Assembly (NCBI RefSeq): GCF_042650605.1
Contig: NZ_JBHSBN010000002.1
Coordinates: forward strand, 186,001-250,000
Direction of reading: 5' to 3'
Length of the DNA: 64,000 nt
Origin: Micromonospora_J zhanjiangensis
Lineage (GTDB): Bacteria; Actinomycetota; Actinomycetes; Mycobacteriales; Micromonosporaceae
Part shown: piece by piece, positions 17,243 through 25,825 of the stretch
Layout: every line of letters begins with the position of its first letter
Numbering within the stretch: the first letter of the stretch is position 1
The notes under the pieces: model-generated
The model's database searches: none
What the model was told of the DNA's origin: nothing
Seen by the model: the letters and a program-made list of their open reading frames with translations, nothing else
Program-made: the position numbers and the translations under genes

Positions 17243-17886
17243 TCGACGAGCAGACTGAGGACAAGCCCAAGGGGCGCAGTTCCTTCTGGAAAGAGCTTCC
17301 CATCCTGGTGATCGTGGCCGTCCTGGTCGCGGTGGTGGTCCGGGCCTTCGTCCTGCAGACCTTCTACATTCCGTCGCCATCGATGGAACACACCCTCGAC
17401 ATCAACGACCGCGTGCTCGTCAACAAGCTCGTCTATGACTTCCGCTCGCCGCACCGGGGCGAGATCATCGTCTTCGAGGCGCCGGCCGAGTGGCGCAGCA
17501 ACCCCGACGGCGAGGACTTCATCAAGCGGGTCATCGGGGTCGCCGGTGACCACATCGTCTGCTGTGACGCGCAGCAGCGGATCACGGTCAACGGCCACCC
17601 GCTGGACGAGCCCTACATCTACACCGTGAACGGGGTCCGCGACCCCGCCGCGGACCAGGAGTTCGACGTCACCGTCCCGGCCGGCCGGCTGTGGGTGATG
17701 GGCGACCACCGATCGGCGTCCGGCGACTCGCTGGAGCACTGGAAGCAGTCCCAGGACATCAAGGTCTCCACCATCTCCGAGGACGCCGTGGTGGGGCGGG
17801 CCTTCACCGTCTTCTGGCCGTTCGGCAGGGCGAAGTGGCTCACGGTGCCGGACACGTTCGAGGGGGTGCCCGGTCCGAACGGTTGA
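17239..17886 (+). CDS. lepB: Signal peptidase I (second of two)
   Basis: A 215-residue paralogue with one membrane helix (about 18-40), nucleophile Ser48 in PSPSMEHT, general-base Lys96 in FIKRVIG and the WVMGDHRSAS motif. It lacks the long C-terminal tail of the first copy. Tandem lepB genes are usual in Streptomyces and relatives, where they divide the secretome between them. The GTG start overlaps the previous stop by 4 bp. A NUDIX gene follows after 42 bp. Confidence 0.93.
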   Translation: MIDEQTEDKPKGRSSFWKELPILVIVAVLVAVVVRAFVLQTFYIPSPSMEHTLDINDRVLVNKLVYDFRSPHRGEIIVFEAPAEWRSNPDGEDFIKRVIGVAGDHIVCCDAQQRITVNGHPLDEPYIYTVNGVRDPAADQEFDVTVPAGRLWVMGDHRSASGDSLEHWKQSQDIKVSTISEDAVVGRAFTVFWPFGRAKWLTVPDTFEGVPGPNG

Positions 17887-17916
17887 CCGCGCACCGACGC
17901 TGTCCGACCCGTCCCA

Positions 17917-17922
17917 TAGGCT
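17917..17922 (+). promoter_or_regulatory. -10 element of the NUDIX gene (leaderless type)
   Basis: TAGGCT, identical to the box before the second lepB, ends 6 nt before the GTG at 17929. Confidence 0.45.
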
Positions 17923-17928
17923 GACCCG

Positions 17929-18396
17929 GTGACCACCTTCACCCCCCGGCGCGCCGCTCGGGTGCTCCTCGTCGACGGTGGCGACCGGATCCTGCTGCTG
18001 CGGGGTTTCGACCCGGCGCGACCGGAGCACCGGTTCTGGATGACGCCCGGCGGCGGCCTCGACGCGGACGAGTCCCCGGCCGCCGCCGCGGTCCGCGAGC
18101 TCGCCGAGGAGACGGGACTGCGGCTGGCGCCCGAGGAACTCGGGACCGTGGTCTGGCGGGAGACCACCGAGTTCACCTTCGACAGCCGGTGGTACCGGCA
18201 GGAGCAGGAGTACTTCCTGGCCCGGGTGCCCGCCTGGGAGGTGGACACGTCGGGCTTCCAGGAGGACGAGCGGAACAGCATCGACGGTCACCGGTGGTGG
18301 AGCCTGCCGGAGTTGGCGACCACCACCGAACGGATCTATCCGGCGGTACTGCCCACGCTGCTGTGGGAGGCACTGAGCGGCGGCGTGCCGTGCTGA
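17929..18396 (+). CDS. NUDIX hydrolase
   Basis: This 155-residue protein hydrolyses a nucleoside diphosphate linked to another group; the substrate is unknown. The NUDIX box (G-x5-E-x7-REL-x-EE-x-G-L) is intact at residues 42-64, with Glu57, Glu60 and Glu61 as metal ligands. The N-terminus RAARVLLVDGGDRILLLRG is typical of the MutT/Ap-type small enzymes. It overlaps rnhB by 7 bp, so the two are co-translated. A housecleaning role next to RNase HII is plausible but unproven. Confidence 0.9.
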   Translation: MTTFTPRRAARVLLVDGGDRILLLRGFDPARPEHRFWMTPGGGLDADESPAAAAVRELAEETGLRLAPEELGTVVWRETTEFTFDSRWYRQEQEYFLARVPAWEVDTSGFQEDERNSIDGHRWWSLPELATTTERIYPAVLPTLLWEALSGGVPC

Positions 18397-19097
18397 CCCC
18401 GCCGCGCACCGTCGTACGCCGGGAGGCCGGCCTCTACGCCTTGGAGCGGGCATTGCAGCGCCGCGGCTTCCGGCAGGTGGCCGGTGCCGACGAGGCCGGC
18501 CGGGGCGCCTGCGCCGGCCCGCTGGTGGCGGCGGCCGCGATCCTGCCCGAGGGGCGGCGCGGGGAGATCGACGGGCTGGCCGACTCGAAGCTGCTCACCC
18601 CCGCCGCCCGGGAGCGGGCCTACGACCTGGTCGTCGCCCGGGCCCTGGCGTACGCGGTGGTGGTCGTCCCGGCGACCGAGGTCGACGCCCGCGGGCTGCA
18701 CGTGTGCAACCTGGCCGCCATGCGGAGGGCGTTGGCCGCGCTGACGCCGGGGCCGGACTACGTCCTGACCGACGGCTTCGGCGTCGACGGGCTCGGTGTG
18801 CCGGGGCTCGCCGTCTGGAAGGGGGACCGGGTGGCGGCCTGCGTCGCCGCCGCCAGCGTGCTGGCCAAGGTCACCCGGGACCGGATCATGGTCGAGCTGG
18901 ACGGCCGGTATCCCGGCTACGGTTTCGCGGAACACAAGGGATACATCACCAGCGAGCACAGCGAGGCGCTCAATCGGCACGGACCGTGCGAGGAGCACCG
19001 TTTCTCGTACGTCAACGTCGCCGAGGTCTCGGGCCGGGCGGGCCGTCCGCCCCGGGCCCGACGCCCGGTCGGGGTCGGCGGCCGGGCGTCGGAGTGA
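18390..19097 (+). CDS. rnhB: Ribonuclease HII
   Basis: RNase HII removes ribonucleotides from DNA and RNA-DNA hybrids. The 235-residue protein has the catalytic Asp34-Glu35 in GADEAGRG, the DSKLL segment, a further aspartate in YVLTDGFGVDG, and the late aspartate in KVTRDRIM. It ends with an Arg/Pro-rich tail of about 25 residues. The GTG at 18390, inside the end of the NUDIX gene, is the first start that keeps the family N-terminus; no separate ribosome site is visible. Confidence 0.94.
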   Translation: MLTPPRTVVRREAGLYALERALQRRGFRQVAGADEAGRGACAGPLVAAAAILPEGRRGEIDGLADSKLLTPAARERAYDLVVARALAYAVVVVPATEVDARGLHVCNLAAMRRALAALTPGPDYVLTDGFGVDGLGVPGLAVWKGDRVAACVAAASVLAKVTRDRIMVELDGRYPGYGFAEHKGYITSEHSEALNRHGPCEEHRFSYVNVAEVSGRAGRPPRARRPVGVGGRASE

Positions 19098-19208
19098 GGC
19101 GATGGGGCGATCCGCCCCGGTAGGGAGTACCGTCGGCGTGGCGTTGGGCGAGCGACCTCGACCGCCGGTGTCGGTGGGGGAAGATGTGGCCATGGAAGGC
19201 GGAGTGCG

Positions 19209-19532
19209 ATGAGCGCGGAAGATCTCGAAAAGTACGAGACCGAGATGGAGCTGCAGCTCTACCGTGAGTACCGGGACATCGTCCGCCAGTTCTCCTACGT
19301 GGTCGAGACCGAGCGCCGGTTCTACCTGGCCAACCAAGTCGATCTCCACGTGCGCAACTCCGACGGCGAGGTCTACTTCGAGGTGGAGATGCACGACGCC
19401 TGGGTGTGGGACATGTACCGCCCTGCGCGCTTTGTGAAGAATGTCCGGGTGATGACCTTCAAGGACGTCAACGTCGAGGAGCTGGAGAAGCCGGAGATTT
19501 CGCTCCCGGCGGACTCCGGTTTCGGTAGCTGA
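19209..19532 (+). CDS. DUF2469 family protein
   Basis: This 107-residue acidic protein is strongly conserved across actinobacteria directly downstream of rnhB. It begins MSAEDLEKYETEMELQLYRE and holds the invariant NQVDLHVRNSDGEVYFEVEM and WDMYRPARFVKNVRV segments. No enzymatic motif or membrane helix is visible. Its function is unknown; the fixed place next to rnhB suggests a link to nucleic-acid maintenance or envelope growth, but that is only association. The ATG at 19209 follows GGCGGAG. Confidence 0.9.
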   Translation: MSAEDLEKYETEMELQLYREYRDIVRQFSYVVETERRFYLANQVDLHVRNSDGEVYFEVEMHDAWVWDMYRPARFVKNVRVMTFKDVNVEELEKPEISLPADSGFGS

Positions 19533-19708
19533 CCCGCTCTCCGCTACTTCGAGAGTGGCCCGTTCGGCCGGGCGAGGCTGTGCGGCGCCGCCGCTTCCGG
19601 CGGGGATCGTCCACCATGCATGGTCGGCACCGCGGCGACCGGGCCGGCGACGTGGGCCTCGGGAGGCTCGGGGGCGGGCGCATAGCAGATCAACGGCTCG
19701 CCTGGTCG

Positions 19709-19736
19709 TTTTCCACAGCGCCCCGCGTTGTCCACA
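19709..19736 (+). promoter_or_regulatory. Pair of DnaA-box-like sites
   Basis: TTTTCCACA (19709-19717) and TTGTCCACA (19728-19736) lie in direct orientation with starts 19 bp apart, in the 255-bp gap before the M23 peptidase gene. TTGTCCACA is the actinobacterial DnaA-box consensus; the other is one base off. A mirror pair with the same spacing is at 26237-26264. Confidence 0.5.
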
Positions 19737-19787
19737 GGCTCACTGATCGGCGTTGCCGGCCGGCGGGGGACCGACCAGGCTTCCGGC

Positions 19788-20474
19788 ATGAACGAGGATC
19801 GTGAGCCGGCCGTCCGGCGGAGCGCGGGCGAGCAGTGGACCGCGGGCGGCGGCCGGACCCGGCCAGGCGGGTGGAGCGCGGTGGCCGGGCTGGTCGCCCT
19901 GCTTCTACTGTTCTCGGCCGGAGCAGCCGGCCCTCCCCACCCGGCCGGCTCGGCGCCGGTGACCGCCATGACGGGACCGCCGCCACCGGTCACCGCCCAC
20001 CCGGCCGGGGCGGTGGTCCCGGCACGCGCCTGGGCCGGGACCGGCGTGGATGCGGCCGGGCCCGTCGGCGACTTCCGCTGGCCGCTCGACGGCACACCCC
20101 GGCTGACGCGCCGGTTCGACCCGCCGCCGCACCCGTGGTCGCCCGGCCACCGCGGGGTCGACCTCGCCGCCCCGGCCGGGGAACCGGCCCGAGCCGCGGG
20201 GGACGGCGTGATCCTGTACGCGGGTCAGGTGGCCGGCCGGCCGGTGGTCAGCGTGCTGCACGCGGGCGGGCTGCGCACCACGTACGAACCGGTGGTGCCA
20301 GGCGTTCGGGTCGGGCAGCCGGTCCGGGCCGGTGATCGGCTCGGTGCGCTGGTGCCCGGACATCCGGGCTGCCCCGTCGGCACCTGTCTGCACTGGGGGC
20401 TGCGCCGGGGCGACAGCTATCTCGATCCCCTCGCCCTGCTCGGGCTCGGCCGGGTCCGCCTACTGCCCGACTGA
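19788..20474 (+). CDS. M23 family metallopeptidase (LytM/NlpD-like)
   Basis: A 228-residue secreted or membrane-anchored protein. A helix at about residues 26-48 (VAGLVALLLLFSAGAAG) acts as signal or anchor, followed by a Pro/Ala-rich linker and a C-terminal M23 domain (about 110-225). The metal motif HRGVDLAAPAGEP gives His and Asp ligands, and the second motif appears as CLHWGLRRG, matching HxH-type LHWG. Such enzymes cut or regulate cutting of peptidoglycan. Mycobacteria also have an M23 gene just before rpsB; here the DNA-uptake cluster lies between. The ATG at 19788 is preferred over an in-frame TTG at 19728, which overlaps a DnaA-box-like site. Confidence 0.88.
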   Translation: MNEDREPAVRRSAGEQWTAGGGRTRPGGWSAVAGLVALLLLFSAGAAGPPHPAGSAPVTAMTGPPPPVTAHPAGAVVPARAWAGTGVDAAGPVGDFRWPLDGTPRLTRRFDPPPHPWSPGHRGVDLAAPAGEPARAAGDGVILYAGQVAGRPVVSVLHAGGLRTTYEPVVPGVRVGQPVRAGDRLGALVPGHPGCPVGTCLHWGLRRGDSYLDPLALLGLGRVRLLPD

Positions 20475-20486
20475 GGACCGGCCGGG

Positions 20487-21677
20487 TCAGGCCAACTCGG
20501 CCAGCAGGGCCGGGAGTCGTTCGGCGAGCCGGTCGTATTCGTCGGGCCGGTTGTAGACCTGTCCGCTCAGCCGCAAAAAGCCCCGACCACCCCAGGCGCT
20601 GACCGCCACCTCGGTGCGAAGCTGGTCGGAGATCCGGTTCCGCAGGGCCACCGCCTCGTCGACCGAGGTGGCGACGCCGGGGGGCAGTGGGACCAGCCTC
20701 ATCGAGACCGTCGGGCCACCGGGATCGGGCAGCGCCTCCGGGCCGAGCCCGAGCGCCGCGCCGACCACCCGTTGCCCGTACGCCGCCAGCGCGGCGTTGT
20801 GTGCGCGCACCGTGTCCACCCCGAGCGTGCGCAGCGTGAACACGCCGACCGGCGCGGCCAGCCAGGGCGTGTAGTCCAGGGTGGCCTGGTACTCCACGTT
20901 GGACGGGAAACCGGACTGCTGCTCCCAGGAGACGACCAGCGGTTCGATCCGTCCGCGCCAGCGAGGTGCCACCGACAGCACCGCGGTGCCGCGCGGGGCG
21001 TACCCCCACTTGTGCAGGTTCCCCATCCAAAAGTCGGCGCCGATGGCCGCGACCGGATCGGGCAGCATCCCCGGCGCGTGCGCGGCGTCGACCAGCACCG
21101 GCACGCCCGCCTCCCGGGCCACCGGCACGATCGCGGCGGCCGGGAACAGCCGGGCGGTGGGCGAGGTGATCTGGTCGACGATCAGCAGCTTGGTCCGCCC
21201 GGGCCGCAGCCCGGCCCGGACGATCTCGACGATCTCCGGGTCGGTCGCGGTCTGCGGCACCGACAACGTTCTGACCACCGCCCCGGTGCGCCGGCATTCC
21301 CGTTCGGCCGCGAACAGCACCGCGCCGTACCCGTGATCGGTGACGATGACCTCGTCCCCGGAGTTCAGACGCACCGACTGGAGCACGATCGCGGCGCCTG
21401 CGGTCGCGTTGCCGATCAGGGCCGTACCGGCCGGGTCGGCGCCGAGGAAGGTGGCCAGGTGCCGGCGGCTGTGGCTGATCCGGTCGGTCAACCCGCGGAC
21501 GAAGAACCGCATCGGGTTGCTCTCGGTCTCGTCCCGCAGCCGCTGCTGGGCCCGCTGCACACCGATCGGCACCGCCCCGTACGAGCCGTGGTTGAGGTGG
21601 GCCACCGCCGGGTCGAGCGAGAACAGCAGCCGGGCACCCGGAATCGGGTCGGGCGGCTGCTGGCCGGGGGTGCTCAC
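20487..21677 (-). CDS. Class V aminotransferase (isopenicillin N epimerase-like)
   Basis: This 396-residue PLP enzyme begins with the HLNHGSYGAVP segment characteristic of the isopenicillin-N-epimerase/cysteine-desulfurase-like branch. It has LVDAAHAPG with the cofactor-binding aspartate, and the Schiff-base lysine in GNLHKWGYAP. The C-terminal domain ends with FLRLSGQVYNR. The real substrate is unknown; homologues act as epimerases, desulfurases or cysteine lyases. It converges on the M23 gene with only 12 bp between stops. The GTG at 21677 gives the family N-terminus; the frame extends upstream through the 10-bp repeat array and into xerC, which is not credible. Confidence 0.88.
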   Translation of the reverse strand: MSTPGQQPPDPIPGARLLFSLDPAVAHLNHGSYGAVPIGVQRAQQRLRDETESNPMRFFVRGLTDRISHSRRHLATFLGADPAGTALIGNATAGAAIVLQSVRLNSGDEVIVTDHGYGAVLFAAERECRRTGAVVRTLSVPQTATDPEIVEIVRAGLRPGRTKLLIVDQITSPTARLFPAAAIVPVAREAGVPVLVDAAHAPGMLPDPVAAIGADFWMGNLHKWGYAPRGTAVLSVAPRWRGRIEPLVVSWEQQSGFPSNVEYQATLDYTPWLAAPVGVFTLRTLGVDTVRAHNAALAAYGQRVVGAALGLGPEALPDPGGPTVSMRLVPLPPGVATSVDEAVALRNRISDQLRTEVAVSAWGGRGFLRLSGQVYNRPDEYDRLAERLPALLAELA

Positions 21678-21743
21678 CCGATGATCGTAACCGTCCCGCC
21701 CGGCCGTGGAACGATGTCCGCACCGGCTGCCCGGCATCACTCC

Positions 21744-21803
21744 GCACTGGCCGGCACTGGCCGGCACTGGCCGGCACTGGCCGGCACTGGCCGGCACTGG
21801 CCG
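21744..21803. repeat. Six perfect 10-bp tandem repeats
   Basis: The unit GCACTGGCCG occurs six times without a change, between the aminotransferase start and the xerC stop (xerC ends at 21890). The period equals roughly one helical turn, so any protein bound to each unit would sit on the same face. The array is in neither gene. Confidence 0.9.
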
Positions 21804-21889
21804 GGTCCGGCCGGAACTGCCCGAACTGGGCCTGGTGTGTCGCGGTGGCCGGCGCACCGCAGGCGGAAACCGGTGGGGCGGGTGACGGT

Positions 21890-22825
21890 TCAGGCCCGGG
21901 GATGGGCCTGCCGGTAGGCGGCCCGCAGCCGTTCCACCGAGACGTGGGTGTAGATCTGGGTGGTGGACAACGAGGCGTGACCGAGGATCTCCTGCACGGC
22001 CCGCAGGTCGGCACCGCCCTCCAGCAGATGGGTCGCCGCCGAGTGGCGCAGCCCGTGCGGACTGGTCCGGGGCAGACCGGCCGCCCGGGCGTACCGGTCG
22101 ACGATCCGCCGGGCGATGGTGGCCTGCAACCGGCCGCCGCGGGCACCCAGCAGCAGCGCCTCCCCGCTCGTGGCGCCGCGTAGTGCCGGCCGACCCGACC
22201 GGAGCCAGTCGTCGAGCGACCGCTGGGCCGGGGCCCCGTACGGCACCGCCCGTTCCTTGGCGCCCTTGCCGAGTACCCGGACCACCCGCCGCCCCTGGTC
22301 GACGTCGCCGAGATCCAGCCCGCACAGCTCACTGACCCGGATTCCGGTGCCGTAGAGCAGTTCGAGCACGACCCGGTCGCGCAGCAACACCGGGCCGTAC
22401 TCGTCGCCGGGTGCCTGGACCAACTCCCGCGCCTGGTCGGCGCGGAGCACCCCGGGCAGATCCCGGCGCGCCTTCGGACTGGCCAACGGCGCCCCCACGT
22501 CGGTGGCGAGCAATCCGGCCCGGTGCGCCCAGGCGCTGAACACCCGCGCCGACGCCGCCTTGCGGGCCAGCGACGTCCGGGCCGCGCCGCCGGTACGCAG
22601 CCGGGCCAACCAACTGCGCAGGACGGCCAGCTCCAGCGCGGCGGGTTCGGTGCGTCCCATCCGTACGGCGTGGTCGAGCAGCGACACCACATCCGCGACG
22701 TACGCCCGGACGGTGTGCGCGGACCGGTTGTCCACCCGGGACAGGTGCTCGGCGAAGTCGTCCGCCGCGTCCCGCATGGCCTGCGGCAGGGTCTCGTGGG
22801 TCGCGCGGGTGCTGGTCCGGCTCAT
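21890..22825 (-). CDS. xerC: Site-specific tyrosine recombinase XerC
   Basis: XerC acts with XerD at dif to resolve chromosome dimers. The 311-residue protein has an N-terminal SAM-like core-binding domain (about 20-105) and a C-terminal catalytic domain with the complete set Arg163 (TGIRVSELC), His257 and Arg260 (HGLRHSAATH), His283 (LGHASLSTTQ) and nucleophile Tyr292 (IYTHV). The position downstream of dprA matches other actinobacteria. The ATG at 22825 is used; a GTG directly before it adds one residue. It is not part of a mobile element: no integrase-type extension, excisionase gene or att repeats are nearby. Confidence 0.94.
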   Translation of the reverse strand: MSRTSTRATHETLPQAMRDAADDFAEHLSRVDNRSAHTVRAYVADVVSLLDHAVRMGRTEPAALELAVLRSWLARLRTGGAARTSLARKAASARVFSAWAHRAGLLATDVGAPLASPKARRDLPGVLRADQARELVQAPGDEYGPVLLRDRVVLELLYGTGIRVSELCGLDLGDVDQGRRVVRVLGKGAKERAVPYGAPAQRSLDDWLRSGRPALRGATSGEALLLGARGGRLQATIARRIVDRYARAAGLPRTSPHGLRHSAATHLLEGGADLRAVQEILGHASLSTTQIYTHVSVERLRAAYRQAHPRA

Positions 22826-22918
22826 CACTCGAACGGTCCGGCCGTTGCCCGCCTCCGTCAAGCCGGCACACCGGTCGGTCGGTGCCGGGTTCGCCGTCCG
22901 CCCGGCCGGTCGGTCCCG

Positions 22919-23085
22919 AAATTGGTTGTCCGGGCGATCGGCCGGCCGGTCCGGCGGCTGGTTATCCGGGTGGTTGTCCGGTCGGTCCTGCGGGTCGTTG
23001 GTCGGTTGGTTGTCCGGTCGGTCGCGTGGGTGGTTGGTCGGTCGGTCGTGCGGGTGGTTGGCCGGGCGGTTGTGCGGGTGGTCTG
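22919..23085. repeat. Degenerate GGTTGTCCGGTCGGT-type repeats
   Basis: About ten imperfect units of roughly 16 bp run through the end of dprA and the dprA-xerC gap. On the minus strand the first part encodes the Pro-rich DprA tail; the rest is non-coding. The pattern suggests expansion by slippage at the dprA 3' end. Confidence 0.6.
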
Positions 23086-24260
23086 GGCGGCAAAGCGTAG
23101 CCGTCGTTCCGGCGTACCAGCAGGCCGAGCCCTTCCAACATGGACAACCTGCGCAGCGTGGTGCGGATGTCCAGGCCCGCCCGCGCGGCGAGGACGTCCA
23201 CCCCGACGGTGCCACGCGCCGGGAGCGAATCGAGCACCAGCGCCGTGTCGTCGTCGAGCAGGTCACGCGGTCGTTGCGGCGCACGCGCCAGCGGTGCCAG
23301 GTCGGCACCGATCCGGCCCACCTCCTCCAGAATGTGCGGCACCCCGGTGACCAGTCGTGCGTCGGGTCGCTCCCGCAGGATCTGATGGGCGCCGACGCTC
23401 ATCGCGGAGGTCACCGGACCGGGCACCACCATCCCCGACCGGCCCACGGCCAGCGCCCGTTGCAGGGTCTGGGTGGCACCGCTGCGAGCCGCCGCCTCGA
23501 CCAGCACCGTGCCCCTGGTGACCGCCGCGATGACCCGGTTGCGGATCAGGAACCGGTGCCGCAGTGGGTCCGATCCCGGCGCCCACTCGCTGACCAGCAG
23601 GCCGGTCTCGGCGATCCGGTCGAACAACGCCGTGTTGCCGACCGGGTACGGACGGTCCACCCCGCAGGCCAGTACCGCCACCGTCAGACCGCCGGCGTTG
23701 AGCGCGCCCCGATGGGCGGCCGCGTCGATGCCGTACGCGCCACCGGAGACCACGGACCAGCCGCGGTCGGCCAGGTCGTATCCGATCCCGACGCCGATGT
23801 GTGTCCCGTACGGCGTGGCGGCCCGGGAGCCGACCACCGCGACCGAACGGTCCAACGCCTCACCGAGCGGCCAGCCACCCCGTACCCACAGACACAGCGG
23901 CGGCGCGGTCTCCTGGTCCACCCGACGCGCGGCGCCTCGGCGCAGCCGTTCGAGATGGTGCACCTGCGCGGGCCACTCGTCATCGTCGGGGGTCACCAGC
24001 CGTGCGCCGAGCCGTTCGGCCCGGGTCGCGGCCGTCTCGGCCACCTCGCGCGGGTCGCCCCCGCTGAGCCGGGCGGCGACCGCCCTGCGGAGTTTCTCGT
24101 CGGTGACCTCGCCCGCGCGCAACCGGTCCAGCGCTGCCGCCGGCCCGTGCCGCTTGACCAGGTCGTAGACCGACCAGGTGCCGGGTTCGGTGAGCCAACC
24201 CAGCGCGATCCGGGCCAGCCGTGCCGCGTCCCAACCACCGGGCCGGCGCTCGCCGGTCAC
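22962..24260 (-). CDS. dprA: DNA processing protein DprA
   Basis: DprA loads RecA on incoming single-stranded DNA during transformation. The 432-residue protein has a SAM-like N-terminal region, the Rossmann-fold core (about 110-300) with VAVVGSRAATPYG, VVSGGAYGIDAAAHRGAL and FLIRNRVIAA, and a C-terminal winged-helix domain. It ends with an added tail of about 40 residues rich in Pro, Gln, Thr and Gly, created by the repeat tract below the gene. The GTG start overlaps the comM stop by 4 bp (GTGA). Mycobacteria keep dprA and comM although competence is not established, so a recombination role is possible. Confidence 0.93.
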   Translation of the reverse strand: MTGERRPGGWDAARLARIALGWLTEPGTWSVYDLVKRHGPAAALDRLRAGEVTDEKLRRAVAARLSGGDPREVAETAATRAERLGARLVTPDDDEWPAQVHHLERLRRGAARRVDQETAPPLCLWVRGGWPLGEALDRSVAVVGSRAATPYGTHIGVGIGYDLADRGWSVVSGGAYGIDAAAHRGALNAGGLTVAVLACGVDRPYPVGNTALFDRIAETGLLVSEWAPGSDPLRHRFLIRNRVIAAVTRGTVLVEAAARSGATQTLQRALAVGRSGMVVPGPVTSAMSVGAHQILRERPDARLVTGVPHILEEVGRIGADLAPLARAPQRPRDLLDDDTALVLDSLPARGTVGVDVLAARAGLDIRTTLRRLSMLEGLGLLVRRNDGYALPPRPPAQPPGQPPARPTDQPPTRPTGQPTDQRPAGPTGQPPG

Positions 24261-25777
24261 GACGTCTCCCCGGTACGCAGGGCGACCGCCTCGTCGACGT
24301 CTCCGGCGTCGGGCCGGTCCCGACCGTCCAGATCGGCGATCGTCCAGGCCAGCCGGAGCGCCCGGTCGAAGCCCCTGGCGGAGAGCGAACCGCTGTCCAA
24401 CCGGACCTGCAAGGCGCGCGTGACGTCGGTCGGCAGTCGCCACGGTGGCCGACGTAACGACGGGCCGGGCACCTCGGCGTTGAGCCGCCAACCGGCCGAC
24501 GCCCAACGGCCGACGGCGGCGGCGCGGGCCTTGGCCACCCGCTCGGCGACCACGGCCGACGGCTCGGCGTGACCAGCGGTCTCCAGCAGCTCGGCGGCCC
24601 GCATCGCCATCAACGGAACCCGCACGTCGATCCGGTCCAGCAGCGGGCCGGACAGCCGACCGAGATAGCGGCGCCGGGCCAGCGGGGTGCATTCGCAGAA
24701 CGCGTCACCGGCCGGTTTCGCGCACGGACACGGATTGGCGGCCATGACCAGCTGTACCCGGGCCGGGTACTCCGTGCCGCCCATCGAGCGGGCGAGGACG
24801 ATCCGCCCGTTCTCCAGCGGCTGCCGCAGTGCCTCCAGCGCGCCCTTGCCGAACTCCGGAGCCTCGTCCAGGAAGAGCACCCCGCGGTGGGCCAGCGAGA
24901 GCGCACCCGGTCGGGCGAGACCGGAACCGCCACCGACCAGCGACGCGACCGTGGCCGTGTGGTGCGGCGCCCGGAAGGGCGGGCGCCGGATCAGGTCGCC
25001 GCCCGGGGGCAGCACCCCGGCGATCGAGTGCAACGCGGTCACCTCCAGGGCGGCGTCGTCGTCGAGCGGGGGCAGGATCGACGGCAGCCGCTCGGCGAGC
25101 ATGGTCTTGCCGGCACCTGGCGGCCCCAGCAGCGCGAGGTGGTGCCCGCCCGCCGCCGCGACCTCCAGGGCCCGCCGGCCCAGCGCCTGTCCGGCGACGT
25201 CGGCGAGGTCGGGCGTCGGTTCCGGCGGCGGCAGCGGTCGCGCCGGCGGGGGAAGCAACCGTTCACCGTCGCGGATGAAGGCGACCAACCGGTGCAGATG
25301 GTCCACCGCCCGGATCTGCACGCCCGGCACCACGGCCGCCTCGGTGGCGTTGTGCAGCGGTACGACGATCCGGCTCACGCCGGCCCGCGCCGCGGCCGCG
25401 ACCATCGGCAGTACGCCGCGGACCGGTCGGACGGTGCCGTCCAGTCCCAACTCGCCGATCACGACCATCCCGTCCAGTGGTGCCAGCGGTAGTTCGCCCG
25501 ACCCGCCCAGCAGCGCGGCGGCGATCGCCAGGTCGAAGGCGGAGCCGTGTTTCGGCAACGTCGCGGGCAGCAGGTTCACCGTGATCCGCCGATTGGGCCA
25601 CTTCTGGCCGGAATTGACGATGGCCGCCCGGACCCGGTCCCGCGCCTCGTTCAGGGCGGTGTCCGGCAATCCGGACAGCACCACGGCGGGCAACCCGAGC
25701 GCCAGGTCCACCTCGACCTCGACGACGTGGCCGGTCACCCCGACCAGCGCCACGCACAGCACCTTCGCGTAGCTCAT
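24257..25777 (-). CDS. comM: ComM/YifB family Mg-chelatase-like ATPase
   Basis: ComM is a hexameric AAA+ helicase that drives branch migration during natural transformation. The 506-residue protein has the ChlI-like N-terminal domain (VEVEVDLALGLPAVVLSGLPD at the start), Walker A GPPGAGKTM (residues 218-226), Walker B in VLFLDEAPEF, and a cysteine cluster typical of the family (CPCAKPAGDAFCEC). The family name is certain, the helicase role is known from Vibrio and Haemophilus, and its job in actinomycetes is inferred. It is the second gene of a yraN-comM-dprA-xerC unit and is coupled to dprA by a 4-bp overlap. Confidence 0.94.
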   Translation of the reverse strand: MSYAKVLCVALVGVTGHVVEVEVDLALGLPAVVLSGLPDTALNEARDRVRAAIVNSGQKWPNRRITVNLLPATLPKHGSAFDLAIAAALLGGSGELPLAPLDGMVVIGELGLDGTVRPVRGVLPMVAAAARAGVSRIVVPLHNATEAAVVPGVQIRAVDHLHRLVAFIRDGERLLPPPARPLPPPEPTPDLADVAGQALGRRALEVAAAGGHHLALLGPPGAGKTMLAERLPSILPPLDDDAALEVTALHSIAGVLPPGGDLIRRPPFRAPHHTATVASLVGGGSGLARPGALSLAHRGVLFLDEAPEFGKGALEALRQPLENGRIVLARSMGGTEYPARVQLVMAANPCPCAKPAGDAFCECTPLARRRYLGRLSGPLLDRIDVRVPLMAMRAAELLETAGHAEPSAVVAERVAKARAAAVGRWASAGWRLNAEVPGPSLRRPPWRLPTDVTRALQVRLDSGSLSARGFDRALRLAWTIADLDGRDRPDAGDVDEAVALRTGETS

Positions 25778-25825
25778 GCCGCCCCTCCGCTGAGCTGGCC
25801 GATTCGCTCACTCCGTTCGCTCATG

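Noticed and set aside
19728..19787. Upstream TTG start extending the M23 peptidase by 20 residues
   Set aside because: The TTG is part of a DnaA-box-like site and the added residues are not signal-like; the ATG at 19788 gives a normal N-terminus.
21890..22825. Phage integrase with an integrated element
   Set aside because: Full match to XerC, conserved place below dprA, and no att-type repeats or phage genes around it.
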